Shown piece after piece: positions 25,599 through 34,162 of a stretch of 47,354 nucleotides of DNA (position 1 is the first letter of the stretch; each line of letters begins with the position of its first letter). The notes below the pieces were generated by a model. The model saw only the letters and a list, made by a program, of their open reading frames with translations. It was not told the origin of the DNA and searched no databases. Source of the DNA: Anaerolineae bacterium. GTDB taxonomy: Bacteria > Chloroflexota > Anaerolineae > Aggregatilineales > Phototrophicaceae. Made by a program: the position numbers and the translations under genes. The stretch is from assembly GCA_022842885.1 (NCBI GenBank), contig JALHOR010000038.1, forward strand, positions 1 to 47,354, in the 5' to 3' direction.

Positions 25599-26129
25599 AT
25601 GGATGCACAGCACACCCAAACACAGCGCACGGAAAAAGACACATTTTTCAAATCGCATTCCAATTCACCGCTGACAGCCGAACAGAAAGCGCAATTCAGC
25701 GGCTTGCGTTATTTTGATTACAACCCGGCGCTGCATCTCATTGTCGAAATAACGCCCTTCGCTGAGAAAAAAGAGGTGCAAATCCAGACGACGACGGGCG
25801 AAACGCGCTGGTATCGGCGTTATGGAGAATTTGAATTTGATGTGGAGGGGCAACCTGTGCGCTTGACGATTTATCAGACGCCACATGGTTTTTTTCTGCC
25901 GTTTGTGGATGCCGCCGCTGGCACAGACACCTATCCCGCCGGACGGTATCTGGATGTAGAAGCGAATGAGGATGGGCAGTTCGAGATTGATTTTAATCAG
26001 GCATATAACCCCTATTGCGCCTATAACGAAAAATGGTCATGCCCCATCACTCCCGCCGAAAATCGGCTGAAAGTGGCAATTCGCGCTGGCGAAAAAATCC
26101 CGCAAGGGGCGTGGGTGGGGGAAGAATAA
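25599..26129 (+). CDS. DUF1684 family protein
   Basis: This 176-residue protein has the complete family core: LRYFDYNPALHL near the start, then EGQPVRLTIYQ, LFLPFVDAAAG-type turn, YPAGRYLDVE and the hallmark FNQAYNPYCAYNEKWSCP with ENRLKVAIRAGEK near the C-terminus. No signal peptide is visible. The family is common but its function is unknown. The ATG at 25599 has AAAGG about 10 bases upstream; the ATG at 25581, overlapping the LOG gene, is an alternative. It is the last gene before the copy 3 repeat. Confidence 0.9.
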   Translation: MDAQHTQTQRTEKDTFFKSHSNSPLTAEQKAQFSGLRYFDYNPALHLIVEITPFAEKKEVQIQTTTGETRWYRRYGEFEFDVEGQPVRLTIYQTPHGFFLPFVDAAAGTDTYPAGRYLDVEANEDGQFEIDFNQAYNPYCAYNEKWSCPITPAENRLKVAIRAGEKIPQGAWVGEE

Positions 26130-26134
26130 GATTT

Positions 26135-26190
26135 CACTCAAGTTCAAAACGAGTGATTTTCCGTAGGGTCGAGGCATGCCTCGACCCTCC
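26135..26190. repeat. Family A palindrome with extended flank, copy 3 (inverted)
   Basis: The palindrome is at 26163-26190 with one changed base near its right end. The left flank 26135-26162 is the reverse complement of the right flank of copy 2 with two mismatches. It begins 6 bases after the DUF1684 stop. Confidence 0.85.
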
Positions 26191-26225
26191 AAATACACAC
26201 TTTTCACTCAATCTGAACATGAGCG

Positions 26226-26252
26226 AAAAAGGATGAGCAAACACACTCATCC
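26226..26252 (-). terminator. Terminator of the Cys-rich membrane protein gene
   Basis: GGATGAG at 26231-26237 pairs with CTCATCC at 26246-26252. On the minus strand the hairpin is followed by TTTTTCGC. It is 16 bases after the stop at 26268. Confidence 0.7.
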
Positions 26253-26267
26253 CCGTATGCTTATTGG

Positions 26268-27092
26268 TTATACTAAATCATCATCGCGGCGGGCATCTTC
26301 AACATCTATTTTCTTGCGTGTGCTTTCTTCGCTCGCTTCTAAAAATGCTTCGGTACTTTTCACAGCTTTTTCAGCACGAGATAGGCTGCTATGTGGGCGC
26401 GGTGCGGGCGCTGATTGGCGCGGTATCATGCTTACAGGCGTTGGTGTCGTGGGGCGCAGCCGTAATCCCGCTAAACTTTCCCACACCAATAGCCACGCAA
26501 AAATACCGCCAAAAATCATTAACCCAACTATCGCGGCTTGGTCTATCAGGTCAACATAGCCCGGCACAACAAAATACGGCACTATATCGCCGCCTGTAGA
26601 GCGCACGATTTGATAAAATTCGCGGTCTATTTCAGTATTCACTCGGACAAAAATCCACAAAGGGATACGCTTTTGATTGGCAGCGACCACCATATCCATA
26701 ATTTGCGGGTAATTATGGGTGTGAGTAACAAGCAATTTTTCAGTATTTTTTGAATCGGCGATAAAAGTATTGGTTACAAAATCGGGGATGCGATAAGAGG
26801 CAATTTTATCGGAACGAACTACGCATATCGAACATTTGCTGATTGGCGGATTGATATGTGTGCCACAAACACACTGTTTACCACTCGTATTGTTATTCGG
26901 CACGTCCAAATCATTGGCAAGAATACGTTCACCTGTGATGCCTTTTTGTTGGCTATCTTCGCTCAAATTCACAGCTTCACTCGAATACCGGCGTCCGGTG
27001 GGGTTGGGAGCAGTGAAATTCAGTAGCAGAACAACGCAGAAACCAATGCCTAATAGCGCAGCAAATATCAACAAGCGGCGTATTCGTTTCAT
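26268..27092 (-). CDS. Membrane protein with an exposed CxC...CxxC cluster, unknown function
   Basis: This 274-residue protein has an N-terminal signal-anchor helix (RRLLIFAALLGIGFCVVLLL), an extracytoplasmic-looking region to about residue 175, a second membrane helix (AAIVGLMIFGGIFAWLLVW) and a charged cytosolic tail rich in Ser, Glu and Arg. The outer region carries CVCGTHINPPISKCSIC, a CxC-x10-CxxC cluster that could bind zinc or another metal. The start at 27092 has AGGAGAT 7 bases upstream; an upstream start at 27131 is unsupported. Not recognised as a known family. It is transcribed alone, with its own terminator. Confidence 0.75.
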   Translation of the reverse strand: MKRIRRLLIFAALLGIGFCVVLLLNFTAPNPTGRRYSSEAVNLSEDSQQKGITGERILANDLDVPNNNTSGKQCVCGTHINPPISKCSICVVRSDKIASYRIPDFVTNTFIADSKNTEKLLVTHTHNYPQIMDMVVAANQKRIPLWIFVRVNTEIDREFYQIVRSTGGDIVPYFVVPGYVDLIDQAAIVGLMIFGGIFAWLLVWESLAGLRLRPTTPTPVSMIPRQSAPAPRPHSSLSRAEKAVKSTEAFLEASEESTRKKIDVEDARRDDDLV

Positions 27093-27209
27093 CGGTCTAT
27101 CTCCTAAAATGATATTTTTATAACAATCCATTTCAATGGTATCAGAAAACCAACACGGTAGACATTAAGATAGATTACAGATTGCGTAGAGATAAGTTGT
27201 GTCAGAATC

Positions 27210-27239
27210 AAAAAATCCCTTTTGGATAGCAAAAGGGAT
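27210..27239 (-). terminator. Terminator of the cyclase/nuclease operon
   Basis: ATCCCTTTT (27215-27223) pairs with AAAAGGGAT (27231-27239). On the minus strand the stem is followed by six T's. It lies 22 bases after the stop at 27262. Confidence 0.85.
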
Positions 27240-27261
27240 AAGAGGGCAATCCAATTATGAG

Positions 27262-27708
27262 CTAAAACATGCTCATTTGGCGTGGGGCATCTTTGGGTGT
27301 TTCCGGTTTATCTTCGTCATCATTATCCGAATCGGGCTTGGTGACAGCAAAAATATTGCCCACTGGTTCAGCGTCTTGTAGAGCAGATTCTTCGGTGGAA
27401 AGGGGCTGTCCTTCGGCATCATGCCCAATGTCTAATACCGTGTCCATGCAAGCAGCACAAGTACATTCCGCCGGATGCATCTGATAGGGCAATTTTTGTG
27501 TATTCGGCAGCACATGATCGGGTAACTCGTCGGCGCGTATAGTGGCTTCCATATACAATTGGCGCAAATCATCATCCGTAAACCCCACACGATGCAGCAC
27601 CCCCGCCAATGTTTGTTCAGTGATGGTATCCTGTTCCTGAATCACATATTTATAATGCTCGCGCAGGCAGCGCCGCCATTCTTCCGCAAAAATATTCTGT
27701 TCTGCCAT
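27262..27708 (-). CDS. Hypothetical protein with a beta-clamp-binding-like C-terminus
   Basis: A 148-residue soluble protein: a helical N-terminal half (EEWRRCLREHYKYVIQEQ), a CTCAACMD segment near residue 83 (CxCxxC, possible metal site), an acidic linker (SDNDDEDKPETPKD) and the very C-terminal QMSMF. That pentapeptide resembles the sliding-clamp-binding consensus QL(S/D)LF, which often sits at a free C-terminus after a flexible linker. The first base of its start overlaps the last base of the beta-CASP nuclease stop, so it is the third gene of that operon. Function unknown. Confidence 0.7.
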   Translation of the reverse strand: MAEQNIFAEEWRRCLREHYKYVIQEQDTITEQTLAGVLHRVGFTDDDLRQLYMEATIRADELPDHVLPNTQKLPYQMHPAECTCAACMDTVLDIGHDAEGQPLSTEESALQDAEPVGNIFAVTKPDSDNDDEDKPETPKDAPRQMSMF

Positions 27709-29120
27709 TAGAGTGTCACCTCAAATGTTTGTCCCTTTTGGGGAATCACGACATTTTTTAGTTGCAATTTTTGTTCCAATTTGGTTTTGAGGACATCGGG
27801 CGCAGGTGATTCGCCGTGTACCAAAAACGTCTGTTTTGGGCGCTGTTTCATCGCCCCCACCCAATTTAACAAGCCATCTTGGTCAGCATGACCACTAAAG
27901 CCATTGAGGACTTCAACCTGCGCCCGGCGTTGATACTCTTCGCCAAAAATTTTGACAGTGGCATCATTTTCGACTAGCCGCCGCCCCAATGTATCCGGCG
28001 CTTGCCAACCCGTAATCAACACTGTGGTACGCTCATCTTCGATACGATTTTTCAGATGATGCAGCACGCGCCCAAATTCTGCCATGCCGCTGGCGCTGAT
28101 AATGATACACGGTTGGCGCTCAAAATTTAATTGTTTGCTCTCTGCCAATGTTTGGATATACGTCAGGTTATCGAAGCCAAACGGGTTTTTGTTATCTGGT
28201 TCCAGCATGAAAGAGCGAATTTCATCATCAAAACATTCTGGGTGCAACTTAAACACCGCTGTGGTATCCACCGCTAGGGGGCTATCCACGTAAATCGGAA
28301 TTTTGGGAATATCGCCCCGGTCAGCTAACCGATGCAGCGCATACACAATTTGCTGTGTGCGCCCAACGGCAAAGGCGGGCATAATCACCGAACCACCGCG
28401 TTTATACGTCTGGTTGATGACACGTTCTAGGTGTTTTTCGCCATCTATCAATGTTTGGTGCAATCTATCGCCATAAGTGCTTTCCATAATCAGCACATCA
28501 GCGCCCTCAATCACTTCTGGGTTACGGATAATCGGCAAATCATTCTGTCCCAAATCGCCACTAAAAACAAACGTATAGTCGCGGTTGATGTCGGTATCGG
28601 TGATATTCAAAATGGTGATGGCACTGCCCAGCATGTGACCGGCATCTTTGAAGGTGAGTTCGATGTTCGGGGCGATTTTGCGGCGGCGCTGATACCCCTG
28701 CGACACAAAATATTGCAGCGAGTCCATCGCATCTTGGCGCGTATAAATGGGTTCAACCGGCGGTTTGTTGCGTTTGCGATGCTGTTTGTTCACAAATTCA
28801 GCATCGCGTTCTTGGATATTTCCACTATCTAAGAGCATCGCCGTACATAAATCTCGCGTGGCAGGCGTGCATAAAATATCCCCGCGAAACCCACTTTTGA
28901 CCAAATTGGGAATATTGCCAGAATGGTCAATATGCGCGTGTGAGAGGATGACCAAATCAATGCTGGCAGCATCAAATGGCAATTTTTGATTTTCGTTATA
29001 GGTATCCGCCCGTCTGCCTTGATACAAGCCGCAGTCCAGCAAAATCCGCATTCCATTAACTTCTAGCAAATGCTTAGAACCCGTTACCGTGCCGGCAGCG
29101 CCGTAAAATGTCATTTTCAT
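27708..29120 (-). CDS. MBL-fold beta-CASP ribonuclease (YSH1/CPSF-like)
   Basis: This 470-residue metallo-beta-lactamase-fold RNA exo/endonuclease has the metal motif SHAHIDHSG (H61, H63, D65, H66), further motifs LLGSAI after GHM, SGDLGQND, and the beta-CASP region with MESTYGDR, MPAFAVGRTQQ, IISASGMAEFGR and GFSGHADQDGLL. The KH-type or large C-terminal domains of RNase J are absent. It belongs to the COG1236 branch that acts on RNA 3' ends or single-stranded RNA. It overlaps the cyclase gene by 4 bases at its start and the next gene by one base at its stop, so it sits in the middle of a tight operon. Confidence 0.92.
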   Translation of the reverse strand: MKMTFYGAAGTVTGSKHLLEVNGMRILLDCGLYQGRRADTYNENQKLPFDAASIDLVILSHAHIDHSGNIPNLVKSGFRGDILCTPATRDLCTAMLLDSGNIQERDAEFVNKQHRKRNKPPVEPIYTRQDAMDSLQYFVSQGYQRRRKIAPNIELTFKDAGHMLGSAITILNITDTDINRDYTFVFSGDLGQNDLPIIRNPEVIEGADVLIMESTYGDRLHQTLIDGEKHLERVINQTYKRGGSVIMPAFAVGRTQQIVYALHRLADRGDIPKIPIYVDSPLAVDTTAVFKLHPECFDDEIRSFMLEPDNKNPFGFDNLTYIQTLAESKQLNFERQPCIIISASGMAEFGRVLHHLKNRIEDERTTVLITGWQAPDTLGRRLVENDATVKIFGEEYQRRAQVEVLNGFSGHADQDGLLNWVGAMKQRPKQTFLVHGESPAPDVLKTKLEQKLQLKNVVIPQKGQTFEVTL

Positions 29121-30037
29121 GGGGCGTCCTGCAATCCTGTCACTTCACGTAATTCATATTCACCCGATTTGCCTTTGAGCGTGACGCAGGTGGTTTTGCC
29201 TACCGTCACATGCGGTTTGACAATTTGATAGGTGTCATCGCTGATGAGCAGGCGCGTTTCGGCTTCTTTGTTAGCCGATTCGATGCGGCTGGCAAAATTG
29301 ACGGCATCACCAATCGCCGTCATGACTTTCATGCCGCTGGCACCGATGGGACCCACCACCGCCTCGCCATAATGGATGCCGATGCCAATTTCAAAAGTGC
29401 GTTCATAGGTATTGCGTAAATACGGCTTGAGGTCTTCAACCGCGTCTAACATACCGAGTCCGGCTTTCACGGCGCGTAAGGCAGCTTCCGGTTGTCCATC
29501 CACGCCAAACAATGCCATGATACCATCGCCCATATAATTATTGATGAACCCGCCGTGTTGGGTGATGACTTTGCCGACCAAATCAAAATAACGATTCAAC
29601 ACATGAATCACATCATACGCCAGCAATTTTTCGGCAAAGGGTGTAAACCCGCGAATATCTGAAAATAAAATCGCAATTTTAAGTTCTTCACCGATGGCAG
29701 ACGGCAATTTGCTGGCACGCATATCATCTACAACATGCACATCTTCCTCATCTAGCACCAAGCGCCGCAGCCGCACGGGACCCGTGATGGTGGTTTGGCA
29801 CGCCAAACGGATAGACGGATGAAAACCGAGTTTATGCGCGAGTGCTTCTTCTTTTTCATTGCGTGGGTCGGCATTTTCCAAGCCCTCTAAAATCACAACG
29901 CGGCAGGTGGAACAGCGGGCATTGCCGCCACAGACATGCGTATGGGGAATGCCGGATGCCAGCGATGCATTCAAAATGGTTTGGGCAGAATCAATCTCAA
30001 GTTGGAGTTGGTCAGGCAGATAAAATACAGCAGGCAT
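29117..30037 (-). CDS. Adenylate/guanylate cyclase with N-terminal [2Fe-2S] ferredoxin domain
   Basis: This 306-residue protein joins a plant-type ferredoxin domain (residues 1-95; ligands C36, C42, C45 and C80 in HVCGGNARCSTCRV and RLACQT) to a class III cyclase domain (about 115-290). Metal aspartates are D127 (LFSDIRGF) and D171 (NYMGDGIMALFG); the substrate region is IGIGIHYGEAVVGPIG and IGDAVNFASRIES. Such fusions suggest redox control of cyclic nucleotide synthesis. It is soluble. The ATG at 30037 is used; a GTG at 30061 is possible. It heads the operon with the beta-CASP nuclease. Confidence 0.93.
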   Translation of the reverse strand: MPAVFYLPDQLQLEIDSAQTILNASLASGIPHTHVCGGNARCSTCRVVILEGLENADPRNEKEEALAHKLGFHPSIRLACQTTITGPVRLRRLVLDEEDVHVVDDMRASKLPSAIGEELKIAILFSDIRGFTPFAEKLLAYDVIHVLNRYFDLVGKVITQHGGFINNYMGDGIMALFGVDGQPEAALRAVKAGLGMLDAVEDLKPYLRNTYERTFEIGIGIHYGEAVVGPIGASGMKVMTAIGDAVNFASRIESANKEAETRLLISDDTYQIVKPHVTVGKTTCVTLKGKSGEYELREVTGLQDAP

Positions 30038-30103
30038 AAAAATCGCTTTCTGGATAATCACGATATGGCATTGAGTATAGCGCGGAATGCCGATGTGCGA
30101 AAA

Positions 30104-30132
30104 TATGACCTAATCGTGGTATACGGTATAAT
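30104..30132 (+). promoter_or_regulatory. Possible sigma-70 promoter of the Uma2 gene
   Basis: A weak -35 (ATGACC, 30105-30110) and a perfect -10 TATAAT (30127-30132) with 16 bases between. The start codon is 47 bases downstream. The region lies between divergent genes. Confidence 0.4.
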
Positions 30133-30178
30133 GAAAGTTATCTGCATCATGTGTGAAAGTATAGGAGAGGTCATAACC

Positions 30179-30718
30179 GTGGTGATTGGCGAAAAACAGC
30201 TTACTCTGGAAGAATTCCATATTTTTTGCGAACAATCAGAGAACCGCGATAAATTATTTGAACTCATTGACGGGGATAAGGTTCAAAAAGTACCGAGTTT
30301 CAAACCTTCACAGATAGCGATGCGAATTGGGTGGTTTGTTGGCAATTTTTCGGATGATTTTGGTTATGTCACAGGCGCAGATGGCAGTTATAGCTTGTCT
30401 GAGCATGACGAATTTATTCCAGATGTTGCCTTTATTTCCAAAGCGAGGCTACCGCAAGCACCAGAGCGTGAAGTGATCGGTGCGCCTGATTTGGCTGTGG
30501 AAGTCAAATCACCGACGGATAGCAAACGCCAAATGCGCTTGAAAGCCGAAGCGTATTTGCGATTTGGCACAAAAATAGTGTGGCTGGTTTTTCCTGATGA
30601 ACAGCGTGTGGAAGTTTACCTGCCCAATCAGGATGTTGTGGAAGTTGATATTGACGGTGTACTAGAAGGTGGTGATGTGCTGCCGGGATTTACGCTGAAA
30701 GCGCGCGATATTTTTTAA
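30179..30718 (+). CDS. Uma2 family (DUF820) PD-(D/E)XK-fold protein
   Basis: A 179-residue protein with the restriction-endonuclease-like fold. The core motif reads FIPDVAFIS, then PDLAVEVKSPTDS (the D...ExK active site) and a KAEAYLRFGTKIVWLVFP helix-strand. Uma2 proteins are abundant in Chloroflexota and cyanobacteria; their substrate is unknown. The GTG at 30179 is chosen because AGGAGAGG lies 7-8 bases upstream; an in-frame ATG at 30149 is the alternative. It is followed 20 bases later by an AT-rich hypothetical gene. Confidence 0.88.
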   Translation: MVIGEKQLTLEEFHIFCEQSENRDKLFELIDGDKVQKVPSFKPSQIAMRIGWFVGNFSDDFGYVTGADGSYSLSEHDEFIPDVAFISKARLPQAPEREVIGAPDLAVEVKSPTDSKRQMRLKAEAYLRFGTKIVWLVFPDEQRVEVYLPNQDVVEVDIDGVLEGGDVLPGFTLKARDIF

Positions 30719-30738
30719 TAATGAATTAGGAGTATATA

Positions 30739-31362
30739 ATGACTACGTTTCCTTCTGAAGATAAGATAAAGCATGTCGCTGAGACAGAAACATCTTTTGG
30801 AAATCGGATTCTTTACAAAATGTGCGAAGATTATCCTAGAAACAACGACCCTGAGATAGTTAAGAGCAAATTATGGTTGATAGGGCGAAGTTATGCTGCA
30901 GCATTAGAACGTAGTCAAAAACCTCTACCAACTCCCAGAGATAATTTATATGATGCTGTAGCGCAAGATATTATCACATCGTTAGATGAATCGATTCAAA
31001 GGCTTAGAGAGAAAGATTTGCCCCATATCATCACTAAGGATACCGAAACAGTGAATCAAATTTTTTCTCTGCATAGAGAGTTTACTGAAATCCTACAAAA
31101 ACATACAGGCATAGAGAAACGCTCACTTGCATCTAAATATTTACACTTTCATTTACCAAAATATGTTTTTATATACGATAGTGTAATAAAAAAAGAACTC
31201 AGAGAAATTTATCCGCGTACCCGCATAAAATGGAATTATCTAGGTAAACATGATATTGAATATACGAATCTAGTATTAAAATTACTGAGATTACGAGATG
31301 AAATTAATGAAAGATTTGGTATTATTTTATTACCAAATCAATTAGATAGATTATTATATTAA
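30739..31362 (+). CDS. AT-rich hypothetical protein, 207 aa
   Basis: Not recognised. Soluble and mostly helical with Arg/Lys/Glu-rich segments and a C-terminal block LASKYLHFHLPKYVFIYDS. A good ribosome site (TTAGGAG) precedes the ATG. Its base composition is much more AT-rich than the genes on both sides, with A/T-ending codons, so it was probably acquired separately. It may belong with the adjacent Uma2 gene as an accessory pair. The HFHLP...IYDS pattern recalls proteins seen near defence genes, but this memory is weak and no function is claimed. Confidence 0.7.
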   Translation: MTTFPSEDKIKHVAETETSFGNRILYKMCEDYPRNNDPEIVKSKLWLIGRSYAAALERSQKPLPTPRDNLYDAVAQDIITSLDESIQRLREKDLPHIITKDTETVNQIFSLHREFTEILQKHTGIEKRSLASKYLHFHLPKYVFIYDSVIKKELREIYPRTRIKWNYLGKHDIEYTNLVLKLLRLRDEINERFGIILLPNQLDRLLY

Positions 31363-31436
31363 ATTTTTTTTATTTGCCGCAACTCCCCTCCATGTCGGTG
31401 GTTATCATTCCTGTACCTTATTACAGGAGACACTAC

Positions 31437-32537
31437 TTGGCACAATCTTCGGATACGATTCGTGTGCCGCGCCGGCGTTTGGTGCGCGGTATCTTGCGCC
31501 TCATTGGGCGATTTTTGGTATGGCTATTGGCGAATATCAAACTGACTGGGCGCGAGAATTTTCCAAAACAGGGTCCCCTTATCATCATTGCCAATCATGT
31601 GGATAGCGCCGACGGGCTGCTGTTGGGCTTGTATCTGCCGTATCTTGCCGAAGCGATGGTCGCCGCTGATTTGTCGTTTGGGTGGTTCATCGAAAATATC
31701 TTAAAAGCCTATGGTACGATTCCGGTGTATCGTGGCAAAGCTGATGGCACAGCCACGCGGCAGGCGCTCTCTGTTTTGGAACAGGGCGGTTGTGTGATTC
31801 TGTTCCCAGAAGGGGGCGTTTGGCGTCCAGCGGGCAAGCCGTTACACACCGGGGCAGCGTGGCTGAGTCAAAAAGCGCAAGCGCCCGTTTTACCTGTCGG
31901 CTTAGTGAATACTCGTGGCGCGTTCAAACAGGCATTAAAATTCGAGCGCCCCGACATTGAAATTCGGTTTGGCACGCCTATTGCGCCGCCTGCCCAAGCT
32001 GTAGATGGCAAACCCGATAAAGCACAATTGCAAACGCTGGTGGATGACATGATGGCAGAAGTTGCCAATCTGGTGCCACCAGAGAGTATGCAACAAATTT
32101 TATCGCCGGATGAATACCAGTTTGATTTGAAAATTGCGCTTACAACCGCTACTGGTCAGGCGCTTGACCTGCCCAAAGAACTGCCGGAACCCCAAGCAAA
32201 ATTACTCGGCGAATTGTATTATGATATGAATCTGCTGGATACTTTTAAAGACAATGTGCGCTTGCCCGTAGATGCCCGCCCACTTTTAGAGCCGAATCAA
32301 ACCTATGCTGCGTCCGATGTGGCACGAGCAATTCAAGCGATGTTGACCTATGTGGATAGTGATAACCCGCATTTTTTCAGTTATCGCTATGGGCAAAAAG
32401 ATGGGCAAATTATCCGCGATGGATTTGAATATTTACGGGATATAGCTCAGCAAGCTGCGCCGCAACAACATCAAGTGATGTTCATCCCGAAAGTGAAACG
32501 GTTAAAATTGCCGGAGTCAGTAACAAACCAATCTTAG
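31437..32537 (+). CDS. 1-acyl-glycerol-3-phosphate acyltransferase-like (PlsC family)
   Basis: This 366-residue protein has a PlsC domain in the N-terminal half: acyltransferase motif I NHVDSADG, motif II around GTIPVYRGKADG, motif III ILFPEGGVWRP and a hydrophobic LIGRFLVWLLANIKL segment for membrane contact. The family transfers acyl chains to lysophosphatidic acid or similar. The C-terminal ~150 residues are an unassigned extension (PLLEPNQTYAASDVARAIQ). The TTG at 31437 is chosen because a strong AGGAGA lies 6 bases upstream; an ATG at 31392 is in frame but has no ribosome site. Confidence 0.85.
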   Translation: MAQSSDTIRVPRRRLVRGILRLIGRFLVWLLANIKLTGRENFPKQGPLIIIANHVDSADGLLLGLYLPYLAEAMVAADLSFGWFIENILKAYGTIPVYRGKADGTATRQALSVLEQGGCVILFPEGGVWRPAGKPLHTGAAWLSQKAQAPVLPVGLVNTRGAFKQALKFERPDIEIRFGTPIAPPAQAVDGKPDKAQLQTLVDDMMAEVANLVPPESMQQILSPDEYQFDLKIALTTATGQALDLPKELPEPQAKLLGELYYDMNLLDTFKDNVRLPVDARPLLEPNQTYAASDVARAIQAMLTYVDSDNPHFFSYRYGQKDGQIIRDGFEYLRDIAQQAAPQQHQVMFIPKVKRLKLPESVTNQS

Positions 32538-32551
32538 TCGGCTGATGAACC

Positions 32552-32585
32552 GCCAAAACGCCAAAATCTACTTGGCGTTCTTGGC
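32552..32585. repeat. Intergenic hairpin between convergent genes
   Basis: GCCAAAACGCCAA (32552-32564) pairs with TTGGCGTTCTTGGC (32572-32585) with one bulge. It lies between the stops of the acyltransferase and lpdA. There is no strong T tract, so it is more like a small repeat that may double as a bidirectional terminator. Confidence 0.5.
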
Positions 32586-32598
32586 ATCTGAATATAAC

Positions 32599-34005
32599 TT
32601 AGAAATTAATCATGTGTCCTTCCAACCCATGCGCCACTTCTTTGATGGCTTCGCTGAGGGTGGGGTGAGCATGAACATTGCGGGCGATTTCGTGTGGCGT
32701 CAGTTCCCACATTTGCGCCAGCGTCAATTCTGGCAGCAGTTCAGTGACATTCGCGCCAATCATGTGTGCGCCCAAAATTTCGCCATATTTTTTATCGCTG
32801 ATGATTTTGACGAAGCCATCGGTTTCGCCTAAGCCCCGCGCTTTGCCATTGGCTTGGAAGGGGAAACGAGCAACATTAATATCATAGCCTTTGGCGCGAG
32901 CTTGTTCTTCGGTATAACCAAACGAAGCAATTTGCGGATTGCAGTAAATCGCTCGCGGCATCATATCAAAATTGAGGGTGACAGTTTCGACTCCGGCGAT
33001 ATTCTCGGCGGCGACGACGCCCATGGTTTCTGCCACATGCGCCAGCATGAGTTTTGCGGTCACATCGCCGATGGCATAAATGTGGGGGACGCTGGTTTGC
33101 ATCTTGTCGTTGATGTCAATCGCGCCGCGTTCTGTCAATTTGACACCAGTTTTTTCCAGCGCGTAGCCCTGTGTACGCGGGCGAAAACCAATGGCAACCA
33201 TCGCTTTATCGGCTTCCAGAACTTTTTCTGTGCCGCTGCTGCGTTCTTTGACTTTGACTTTCACGCCACTGCCTGTGTCTTCGATGCTTTCAACCGCATG
33301 GCTGGTGAGCATATTCACGCCCATTTTTTTATAGGCTTTGGTCAATTCTTTGACCACATCCGGGTCTTCATTGGGCAAAATGCGATCCATAAATTCAACG
33401 ATGGTCACTTCAACGCCATAGTTCGCCATGACATACGTAAATTCCACGCCGATTACGCCGCCGCCCGCGATGATGATGCTCTTGGGCAGATTATCAGTGA
33501 GGATTTGTGTTTCCCAGCCCACCACATTCTCGCTGAATTTGACGCCCGGCAGCATGTTATCCACTGAACCGGTAGCGATAACACAATGTTTGAAATTGAG
33601 CGTTTCGCTTTTGCCATCGTTCAATTCAACGGTGAGCGAATGAGCATCGTTAAAAGCCGCCCAGCCTTCGTAGGTGTCAATCTTGTTTTTCTTCATCAAG
33701 GATTTGACCCCTTTAACGGTGGTATTTACGATTGTGCGGCTGCGGTCAAAGGCGGCTTTGTAATCCACTTCAACCGTGCCGTTGACTTTGATGCCGAATT
33801 CGGCGGCGCGGTGCATGAACACATGCGCGAGTTCGGCATTGTGCAGCAGCGCCTTAGAGGGGATGCAACCGACATTGGTACACACGCCACCCCAATATTT
33901 CTTCTCCACGATGGCGGCTTTTAGCCCTAATTGACTAGCACGAATCGCCGCGACATACCCGCCGGGACCCGCACCCAACACAACAACATCATATTCTTTT
34001 GCCAT
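32599..34005 (-). CDS. lpdA: Dihydrolipoamide dehydrogenase (E3)
   Basis: A 468-residue flavoprotein, the E3 subunit shared by 2-oxoacid dehydrogenase complexes and the glycine cleavage system. FAD-binding GAGPGG is at residues 11-16, the redox disulphide is C42/C47 in [13 protein letters not shown], the NAD-binding GGGVIGVEF is near 180, and the C-terminal His-Glu pair is in HAHPTLSEA. The ATG at 34005 has AGGAG 9 bases upstream and is preferred over 34011. No E1 or E2 genes are adjacent. The gene stands alone on the minus strand, convergent with the acyltransferase. Confidence 0.97.
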   Translation of the reverse strand: MAKEYDVVVLGAGPGGYVAAIRASQLGLKAAIVEKKYWGGVCTNVGCIPSKALLHNAELAHVFMHRAAEFGIKVNGTVEVDYKAAFDRSRTIVNTTVKGVKSLMKKNKIDTYEGWAAFNDAHSLTVELNDGKSETLNFKHCVIATGSVDNMLPGVKFSENVVGWETQILTDNLPKSIIIAGGGVIGVEFTYVMANYGVEVTIVEFMDRILPNEDPDVVKELTKAYKKMGVNMLTSHAVESIEDTGSGVKVKVKERSSGTEKVLEADKAMVAIGFRPRTQGYALEKTGVKLTERGAIDINDKMQTSVPHIYAIGDVTAKLMLAHVAETMGVVAAENIAGVETVTLNFDMMPRAIYCNPQIASFGYTEEQARAKGYDINVARFPFQANGKARGLGETDGFVKIISDKKYGEILGAHMIGANVTELLPELTLAQMWELTPHEIARNVHAHPTLSEAIKEVAHGLEGHMINF

Positions 34006-34073
34006 CCACAATTTCTCCTGATGAAACGGCTGATAAAGCTATTGTTTATAGACGCGCTTTGCCGCGTGTATCT

Positions 34074-34110
34074 GACAAAAAAAGACACATCCCGTAAGGG
34101 GATATGTCTT
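34074..34110 (-). terminator. Terminator of the sigma factor / LysM-SAF operon
   Basis: A long stem of AAGACATATCCCC with GGGATGTGTCTT (minus strand, one or two mismatches) and a 4-base loop, followed by a run of seven T's. It lies 53 bases after the stop at 34163 and separates that operon from lpdA. Confidence 0.85.
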
Positions 34111-34162
34111 AGTGTATCAAATTTGGTTTTGGATAGTTAGGGACGCGCTAAGTCCACTGGCA

